Source: Thalassia testudinum (Eukaryota; Streptophyta; Magnoliopsida; Alismatales; Hydrocharitaceae). Taken from it: 64,000 nt of DNA. The stretch covers positions 2,010,501 through 2,074,500 of the forward strand of contig JAZHRO010000012.1 in the NCBI GenBank assembly GCA_037157565.1. Direction: 5' to 3'. Below, one piece after another: positions 56,469-64,000 of this stretch. The notes under the pieces were generated by a model. The model searched no databases. It saw only the letters and a list, made by a program, of their open reading frames with translations, and was not told the DNA's origin. The stretch's first letter is position 1, and every line of letters starts with the position of its first letter. A program made the position numbers and the translations under genes.

Positions 56469-58723
56469 TGATGCGAGAATCACGTGATTTGTAATTAGGA
56501 TTTTTAGAGTTGTAACATGCGAAATCACATACGCTTTTAAAATTTGTAACCTAGATAGGGAAGTATCTAGGGTCGTCTAAGGAGGCCAAATGTTTGCAAA
56601 AATATGTCCCTTGCTTGGAAATTGAACTCAACTTTCTTTTTGGTGTTATTGAATATATAATTTTTATGGTTTTGAAATAACGACTAATACTCGGATTGTT
56701 GACGGGAAAGATGCTAACACCTACAAGCTAACCTTATAGTGACAAAAATAACCTCTCCCTAAGCTCACTCTAGGCACGTGGAGGCCTATAGTAATTAGGG
56801 CAAGGGACTGAAAAGTGCTAAGAACAAGGAAAGCAAATGAAAAAGAAAACTACTAAGAAAAGGCAACCTTAATAGATGAGCAAAAAGTGTTTTACACAAA
56901 ACCCTAGTAGAGGAAAGCTTCTACTACTACAATTTAAAGTACAAAATAAAGAAACACTAATCCTCTGAAAAATGGTGAAGAGGGGAAGTTCCTTGCTCCA
57001 AGCTCAGTGGCTCCTAGGCTTGAAAAGGGGCTCTCCAACTCCTTCCTTCAATAGCTCCTTCAAGGTGATGTTGTCTTCCTAGGCAAGCCCGCAAAGAGGG
57101 GGCGTGCCTTATTCTCCTCCAAGGTGAAATGGCACCACCTTCAAGTCTCCTCCAATGCCTCGCCGTCCACCATGAATGGAATGCTCCTCCTCCTTGGCGT
57201 GGCACAAGGAAGAAGAGAGAAAGGGAAGAAGGCACCAAGGGGGTGGGTAGGATGCCCCCTTAATCTTCTCTTCTTCTCCTTCTTTGGCCGTGAGTAGGGT
57301 GGATGTAGGGTGGACACTAATGGAGGATGGGAATTATGTGGTGGTAGGGTAGGGTACTTATAGGGTTTAGGAGGGAAGGGGTTGGCATGGACACATGTAG
57401 GGTTAGGATGGACTTATAAGGTGGTCAGGGGTGGTTATCATGATCCAATGGAGGGGGCTATTTGGCGCCACCTAAAGGGCATGATGGGTGGTGGTTATGG
57501 TAGCCAAAGGGCACCTAAAAGTGGTGCCAACCATGGAAGGGTGCCATGGGTTGGCGCCAACTTGAAGGCTTCTAGAAGGAAGGTGAGGTGTAGGGTGGAT
57601 AGGGCTTGGAAGGGGTAGGTGTAGGGATGAGATCAAGGGAGAGTTGGTGCCACTTTTATGGGTGGTTAAGGGTGGTTTTCGAGTCAACTTGGAGGTGCCT
57701 TTTGGTGGTTGTTGAGGGGTGAAGAGATGGCTAAGGTTGGCGCCAACTTAGGGTTGACTAGGTGGAGCTTAGGTGTAGCTTCGGTGGGCTTGAGATAGAA
57801 GTAGTTAGGTTGGACTTTAGGGTGATGGATGGCCCAAGGAGCTGGAGCTTAGCTAAGCTAGCTTAGATAGTAATGGAGTAGAGGAGTAGGCATATCGAGC
57901 TAGGGTTTGATGACAGGAGCTGGATAGAAGAAGTCTGGAGCTGAACTAGAGCTGGCAGCTGTTGAAGAGGTTGGCATGGAGCTACTCTAGCTGGCTTAGC
58001 TTGCTAGTTCTTTGCTAGCTGCTAAGCCAAGTTAAAGTAAGCTGGCTTCTGCTAAAAGGAGCTGAGGTGAGCTGGGTCTGGTGCTCCCAGGAAGGATCTA
58101 GCTGGTTGAGGCAGCTAAGGTAGCTTAACTCAACTGAGTTGAGCTAACCTGAGTCCCCGAGAGCTGGACTTGAGCTTCTTGAGCTGACATGAAGTCATCA
58201 TCAGCTAGCTGGAGTTGAGTGGAGCTGGATGTAGCTGGTCCTGAGCTGAGGTGAATTCAAGTCAACTCAGCTGAGCTAGCTGGAGCTCCGTGTGAACTAA
58301 TGGGAGCTGAGATGAGCTAGACTCAGTTAAGTTAAGTTGGATTTGAGCTATCTGAGCTTGGGTGAGCTAAGATGAGCTCTCTTGAGTTGCCATTCAGCTG
58401 AGATGAGCTGAATGGAGCTAGGATGAGCTAACCCTAGTCCAAGTGAGCTGGAATCCAGCTGTGGTGAGCTGGATCAAACTGAGTTCCACCTAGTCTGAGC
58501 TTCTTCTTCACTAGTTGCCTCCATGAGTGCTAGGGTTTTGGAGGTTTGACAATCTGTCTATCCCTAAAACTCACAAAAACACATAAAAAACACACTGAAA
58601 AATGTAATGCATGCGTAATCTAATTTATGCCTAAATGCAACCCAAAAATCCATTTGCGGAGCAAAATCCTAAGAGCTAGGTTTGTTAAAATGCATAAGAA
58701 TGATAATAAACTGGCATTTATTA
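56469..58723 (-). repeat. 5' LTR of the nested Gypsy element
   Basis: Homologous to 26919-29194 along its length, with scattered substitutions concentrated in the AGCT array (57838-58500). TATA candidate at 57355-57362. Confidence 0.88.
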
Positions 58724-58728
58724 AGCAA

Positions 58729-59112
58729 GGACTCTCTCTTCTTCACCACCATAATCAAGAGGATTTGTGTTTTACTTCTTTTATTTTTCTTATTTTAGAG
58801 TAGAAGGATTCCTCTACTTGTCTTGTGTAAAATATTTTTTCTACTTAATTAAAGTTGCCTTCTCTTCATTTGTGTTGCATCTTTTTGTTGTTTCTAGCAC
58901 TTGTCACTCTCTTTCTAATTGCATTAGGCCTAAAAGTGCTTAGGGTGAGTTTAGAGAGAAGACTATCTTGTCACTATAGTGTTAGCATTAGCAATCTAGG
59001 TGAAATCATTTTCCCACTCTCAATTGCGTAATTTCCCGTTATTTCAAAACCAAAAAAAAAAATCTTATATAAAAAAAAAAACCTAAAAAGAAAGTTGATT
59101 TCCTCTTTGTTA
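58729..59112 (+). repeat. Third piece of the older plus-oriented LTR
   Basis: Matches the reverse complement of about 27070-27440 (for example GTCACTATAGTGTTAGC and CCCGTTATTTCAAAACC). It continues 22103-26918 across the nested insertion. Similarity fades at about 59112. Confidence 0.7.
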
Positions 59113-59149
59113 AGCATGATTATTAAAAGTGCATTGAAGAAACAACTAA

Positions 59150-60534
59150 GTAGACTCAATTTTATCAGAGGGGGATGGAGAGGGTGACTGGGAAGCAGGG
59201 TCATAGTGATGATGGGGCAGATGAGGGATGGTCGACTTGGAGATCGAAGATGTGGCATAGGAGAGAGAAGTGGGGGGATGCTCAGGTGGGGAGGAAGGAG
59301 GCAGGAAGGGGCTACACGATGATGGGGTAGTGGAAAAAGGTCAATAGAGGGATTGTATGCTATCGATGTCGACGGCAAGGGCACATAGTGGCGGTATGCC
59401 ACTTTCCCCTCGTATGTCTAGTGTGCGGTGGTCATGGGCAAAAATGTGATTCATGTGCGATGAGTAGAGGGAGGTCACGAGAAGGGGCCTTTCTGCACCC
59501 TAAGAGAAGATACACTGGAGGTCCACCACCACTGCCACCCTCCACCTACATGGGTCACACCATTGATGTGGAGGTTCCAATGTCTTATGATATTAGGGTT
59601 ACGAACTTGGTTTTAAGAGGGGCGTTGGTCGGAGAGGTGATGACAGGAAACCCCTCTTTGGAGCGGCTTCAACGGTTGGTAAGTTCTCTATCACTGTCAG
59701 TTGAAGGTTAGAAAATCGTATGCTTTCTCCCACGCGATTTGTGGTATTTGGCTTGGGGATGATTGATGTTGAGCGCCTTAGATTTCAATTGAGCAATTTT
59801 GAGTCTATGATGAACTTATGGAGATTGGTCTCGCCTTTTGATGGTGCATTGCTGGAACGTCCATTGCAGAGGGCAGGTGTGCGATCTGGAAGGCTGGAAA
59901 TCAAAGGGTTGCCATTGCATCCGAGGTCAAGGAATGTGGTGAATCCATGGTGGCTGGGTTTGCAAAACTGGCAGAAGGTGCAGAGGTAGGCTTAGGGGAG
60001 GGAGACGACCGATTGCTCTATGTCAATGTCAATGTATTTAGAGGAGGATCGATTCCGAAGAAAATCATCTTTCAGTGTGGAGGTAGCTCCTGGCTGATAC
60101 GTCTGTGATTTGGATGCGAGGAGACGCTCTTCCAGGAGCAGGAAGAGATGAAAACCTTTGCAGAGGTTGTTAAGGATGACCCCATTGTGAAACAAATGGG
60201 CCGTGACACCCTAGAGGAGGCTCCTGAACCAAAAAAGAGAAAAGACCTCCATCACATGGGAGTAGAAGAAGATGAGATCGAGGATTTAGAGAACAATCAG
60301 CAGATGGCAGAAGAGGAAATGTCAATAGGGATGCTTCAAGAGATTGCTGTTAACTCTTCAAAGAATCACTCATCCTTTCATGCTACAGAAGGGCTGAAGT
60401 TTGGGGCGGGAACTACATCTAAGTCTGGAGTTGGGAGATCCCCATACAAACTAAGGCAAAGAAGAAATGTACATTCAGCAAGGATGGATGAAAACTCCAT
60501 CGCTGCTGCACTCAAAGTTGAAAGACTTCAGTAG
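59150..60534 (+). pseudogene. LINE (L1-type) 5' region and ORF1 remnant
   Basis: Frame pieces at 59388-59711, 59720-59989 and 60148-60534 precede the endonuclease below, in the ORF1 position. Visible features are a Cys-rich CLVCGGHGQKCDSC (not a canonical CCHC), a stretch ending ESMVAGFAKLAE and LYVNVNVF in another frame, reminiscent of plant LINE ORF1 proteins with DUF4283-type domains, and an acidic segment (EEDEIEDLENNQQMAEEE). Several frame changes make it non-functional. The 5' end of the element is not defined. Confidence 0.5.
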
Positions 60535-60570
60535 CCCAACAAAGGGGGATCCCAAGTGGAGTGATGCTAG

Positions 60571-61258
60571 TCCTCTCTTGGAACGTTCGTGGGTTGCACG
60601 ACAGAGTGAGAAGGGGCTCGCTTATGAGGTATCTGAGGGAATGAGAGATCGATTGTGCAATCATCCAAGAAACACACATAGAGGATGAAAATGATTGTGG
60701 GTGGAGTGATCTGAAAAGAGAAAAATTTTCTGAGTGGTGGCTTTAAACACTCATGGGAGGTTAGGAGGTATAGCCTTTTAGTGGAAAAAGGTGTGCCTAG
60801 AAGTGATTGAAAGTTTTAACTCTAGGCATGCAATATCTTGTAGATGCAAGTTGATACAAGGGGAGAAGGAATTGATAATTACGGGCATTTATGGATCGTG
60901 TGCAGCGAACCTCAGACCTAAATTATGGGAGGACTTATCTTCAATTGCATCTCATGTGCAGGGGCTGCTGTGGTTAGCAGGTGGTGACTTCAACTGTACT
61001 TTGACAGGGACGGTTAGACCGAGTGGCTCAATGGACACTGCTTCCATTAGATTTCTATTGACCTTACAAAATCTAGGACTTAATGAGTTCCCAACCTCTG
61101 GGGCAGAGTTTACGTGGAGAAATGGAAGTGGTTTGATGTCAAAGCTTGACAGATTCTTTGGAAACGTGGAACTGATGGAGAATTTCCAACTTTCCTTTGT
61201 CGCTGGTCTTCAACGACCCTTCTCAGACCATACTCCTTTGGTCTAGGATAGTGGTGAG
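60571..61258 (+). pseudogene. LINE ORF2 endonuclease domain, truncated
   Basis: This encodes an apurinic-type endonuclease (exonuclease-endonuclease-phosphatase fold) of a plant L1-type LINE, the enzyme that nicks target DNA for reverse transcription. Motifs appear in order: WNVRG (60579), QETH with the catalytic Glu (60666), then after a frame change GDFNCTL with catalytic Asp and Asn, FTWRN, SKLDRFF and a final SDHTPLV containing the catalytic His. Stops interrupt it (TGA near 60630, TAA near 60744, TAG just upstream of 60791 and after SDHTPLV). Reverse transcriptase should follow, but the sequence is cut by an LTR element starting at 61259. Confidence 0.8.
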
Positions 61259-64000
61259 TGATGAGCCGATATTTGTGGGCTAATTAGTTACTTAAGTGCC
61301 TAGGAATTAGATTAATATTAGCATATACATAGCATGCATTAAGATATAAATAAGTTGTTTATATATATTTGCTTGTATGCATTACATATATAAATTATTT
61401 AGCATGCATTAGAATAACATGCATTAGTCTTTAGGTTACATGCATTAATATTTTATTAAGGGTTTGAACAAAAATAAACCAACCTTTTTTATCATTCATT
61501 TTCTCTTCTCTGCAGGGAATTTGCTGCTCCAACGCCACCAGCTGCCTGCACTAAAACCTGCATTCAAGGACGAGTGGAGAATGTGGATCTGCTCCCACCT
61601 CTCCATTTCAAATCCATGCAGACGGCTACAAGAGAGGGGGAGCTGCTGTCATGCTCGAGGAGACACCACCCCACTCCACCACCATGGTCTCCAAGGCCGA
61701 GCTCCACCACACCGTGGGTCAGCGAGGTGACAGCTCGTCGCGCCGAGCTAGTGGACTCGTGCCAACACCGTGAGCGTGTGTCCTCGGCAGCCATGCATCC
61801 ATCACCGTGCTTCACCAGAATCAACATCACCACACTCACCGCCATCACCAGCAACCCCCACCGCAGACGCTGCAACTCCACGCCGAGCATCTTCATCTCC
61901 CCTGTCAGTTAAGACGTCTAGGAAGTTTCCCCAACGTTTGACGCCCTGTTCGTCACCCACGCACACCTCCAACAGCTCCCCTGCGCACACCTCCAGCAAC
62001 TCCTTCGCACGTGCTCGCGCGTCCTCCGCCTCTCCTACTCATCTAGCATGCAGCCACCGCCACCTCTCCTTTGCACCAGCAACTCTGCCTACGCGCAGAG
62101 CATGCGTCCTTCAGCAGTCCCTTCACCTCCAACCTGTGCCCCCCCTCGCAGCACGCCCGCGTCCTCCTTGCTACACCTCCAGCAGCAGTGCACGCTTCTC
62201 CTCTCCACTCTCTTGTCTCCAATAGCAGCAGTGCGCCACCTTCAATAGATCACGCCATCTCCGGTGCACCACCTTCCCACGCTCCACGCGTGGCCAGCGC
62301 CTTTCACCTCCTGCGCGTAGCCAGCAGCACACCTCCGCACGCACTCCTCCACGCATGCCTCTCCCCTCGTGCAGCCCGCAGCAAGCAACAGGAAGAGCTC
62401 TGCTGGCATCAAGCCCTCCATCCGGCTGGCTCCGTCCACCATCTACCATGACGCAACCACCGCTGGATGCGCGCCAACCCCGCCTAGCTCCGGTGAGCTT
62501 CACGCCTCCAACCGCTACCTCCTCCGTGCATGGAGAAGCTCAAAGCAAAATCCCCTATTTTTGCACAGTAACTTCTCAATTACTTATTACATCTTGTGCC
62601 ATTGTGGAAAAAATGGTTTAGGTTATTATTATTATAATGTTGGCCATTTTATAAAGCGAGCCCTCCTCTTTGCTTTAATTACTTTGTCAGCATATGTGAA
62701 CCTTATAAGCCTCATTTGAGAATGGTTTTGATATCAATTCTTTGCAATTTCAATTGTGAACTTTTGTGAAAGACTTTCGTGAGTTTTAATAAGCTATTGC
62801 CTCCCTGTGGACACGATCCAGTCTTTCGAGTGGTTAATTTTTATTATTTTGATTAGTGATTTTCCACCACTTGCATAGTACAACACGATATTTTATGTGA
62901 GAAACAACGAAATCAAAAGTTGACTTTTCAAATGATGCCATTTTCGGGGAGGCAACAAGCTTAATAAAATCGCATTCATTCATTTGTTCACATTGATTTA
63001 AATTTTGAATCATATTTAACTCTGGATTTTTTTTGGTGCGAATGCAATGATCTGCGACACACATTCTACGACTCGCCATCACACCAACCATCGCGAGAGG
63101 TGACCCTTGACGTCACCAGAGGAGAAATTGTTAGAGCCATTTTGCAAGGAACCAGATTGCCAAGAGGGGAAGGACGAGGACGTGACGATCATCTCCGCAC
63201 ATTTAGTCTTTGATTTGATTAGATTAGGATTTAGACTTTTGACTTAATATTCCTTGCACATTTGGTTTAAGACCCTTATTCTGGGGTACATTTTAGGGGT
63301 TTGCTCCCCGACTTTCTTTTACGCCCCTTTGTGGCTAATTTTTGCAATAGTCTGTTTCCATTTATTTAGACTTAGGTTTTTACTTTCTTTTGTGGATTGA
63401 TTTTATTTTTCTTGATTGTGCATAAGTAAGAAAAAAAGACAAAAAAAACACGAGCTGTCTGCTAGAAGCTGCCTACCCCTAGGTCGAATCATTTAGGATT
63501 GAATGAGTAACCTCTAGATTTATTTTACTTGCATTTGTGTGCATCTCATTGAAGATTGCGGGAGGCAAGGTACGTTCTCTTTTACTTTGCATCCATATAT
63601 TGTTCACACATTTGCATCTGGATGTAAAGACAAGACCACCTAAATTATTTTGAAAGAATTAACAAGTGGTCACATTTTTTTGAAAAAGGACTAATTAAAG
63701 GAGGGACATTTAAAAACTAAGGACTTGATTTTCAAACTTGGCGTGCGATTCAAAATTCAAAATCTTTTACGGTGTATGCACACGTATATCTCTTACACCA
63801 CGGCACGCGTTTAGACACTCCTTAGGTTTTAAACCGATAGGACTAGAACCTCCTATTACTGCGGTCTAAAGTGACCAGAACTTTAGTTCAGAGGTAAGTT
63901 GCCTCCAAACCTTGTGGATTGAGGGTAGTTAAGAAGCACCACGAAAGCAACGCTTCAAAGGAAGGGCTTGACCCTACTTGCATCCTTCTTTACTGTGTTT
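61259..64000 (+). mobile_element. LTR retrotransposon, 5' part, runs off the window
   Basis: Begins TGATGAGCCGATATTTGTGGGC, similar to the LTR start of several plant Athila/Tat-type Gypsy families. The preceding bases GTGAG (61254-61258) are the likely target duplication; the partner is outside the window. A typical LTR tail (GCCTCCCTGTGGACACGATC near 62800) suggests an LTR end close to 62930, followed by a degenerate CATTTTCGGGGAGGCAAC. 61440-62520 is a CT- and GC-rich block of unknown origin. 62930-64000 shows no coding. Confidence 0.55.
61335..61455 (+). repeat. Cluster of CATGCATTA words
   Basis: Five CATGCATT or TATGCATT words, mostly preceded by AG or AA, lie within about 120 bases near the start of the LTR. 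CATGCA is the plant RY element core. Confidence 0.55.

Larger units (their letters stand above)
26919..58723 (-). mobile_element. Large nested Ty3/Gypsy (Athila/Tat-like) gag-pro element
   Basis: LTRs at 26919-29194 (3') and 56469-58723 (5') are flanked by AGTAA (26914-26918) and AGCAA (58724-58728). The uninterrupted LTR of the same family reads GGAGCAAGGA at this point, so the duplication was AGCAA and the left copy has mutated. The primer binding site is at 56447-56463. Without its three nested insertions the element is about 10.5 kb. It encodes gag and a protease-like domain only; no RT, RNase H or integrase is found. It landed in an LTR of its own family in opposite orientation. Confidence 0.88.

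Noticed and set aside
61574..62503. Ser/Pro/His-rich frames on both strands near the right end
   Set aside because: No domain, several overlapping frames, CT-rich composition. Treated as non-coding LTR content.

Overview
This window is intergenic DNA from a large, repeat-rich flowering-plant nuclear genome. The signs are plant-type Ty3/Gypsy gag-protease coding of the Athila/Tat type, tRNA-Asp primer binding sites, a CACTA transposon end, plant Ty1/Copia LTRs, a plant L1-type LINE and a retro-copy of cytosolic ribosomal protein L12. I see no intact host gene. The species cannot be named from this sequence.

Layout. 1-1208: right end of a CACTA DNA transposon with hairpin-rich subterminal repeats. 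2020-9451: a Gypsy element with GTGGG target duplications whose outer LTR pieces point right while its interior (LTR start, 3' module, protease, gag) points left. 9457-13325: AT-rich, no gene. 13326-15814: small Copia-like element with a decayed gag. 15896 to about 17640: a Copia-type LTR. 20273-20664: RPL12 pseudogene. From 22103 to about 59112 there is a Russian-doll nest. A right-facing LTR is split by a solo LTR (22513-25267, target duplication CTAAC) and by a left-facing Gypsy element of the same family (26919-58723, AGTAA/AGCAA). That element is split by three further insertions: 29703-39710 (CCACC), 41742-45208 (GGAGT) and 45943-53741 (CTTGG). About 59150-61258: LINE remnant with a broken endonuclease, interrupted by the start of another LTR element that runs off the window (61259-64000).

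The nest can be dated by its own LTRs. The youngest layer, 29703-39710, has 2.76-kb LTRs that differ by eye at only five substitutions (all transitions) plus one indel, and it carries an uninterrupted 618-codon ORF of unknown function. Older layers have diverged LTRs and premature stops.

No LTR element here shows reverse transcriptase, RNase H or integrase coding; all look non-autonomous and would need a partner's enzymes. What they share is cis-acting sequence: a GGCATGGGGG-type polypurine tract present twice per element, short hairpins repeated in the 3' module (one class with a constant TATCTCGAA loop), a 30-nt palindrome upstream of the TATA box that looks like a CACTA subterminal repeat, and tRNA-like A-box/B-box modules inside LTRs. 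This shared cis-acting kit is the most interesting candidate for an undescribed system.
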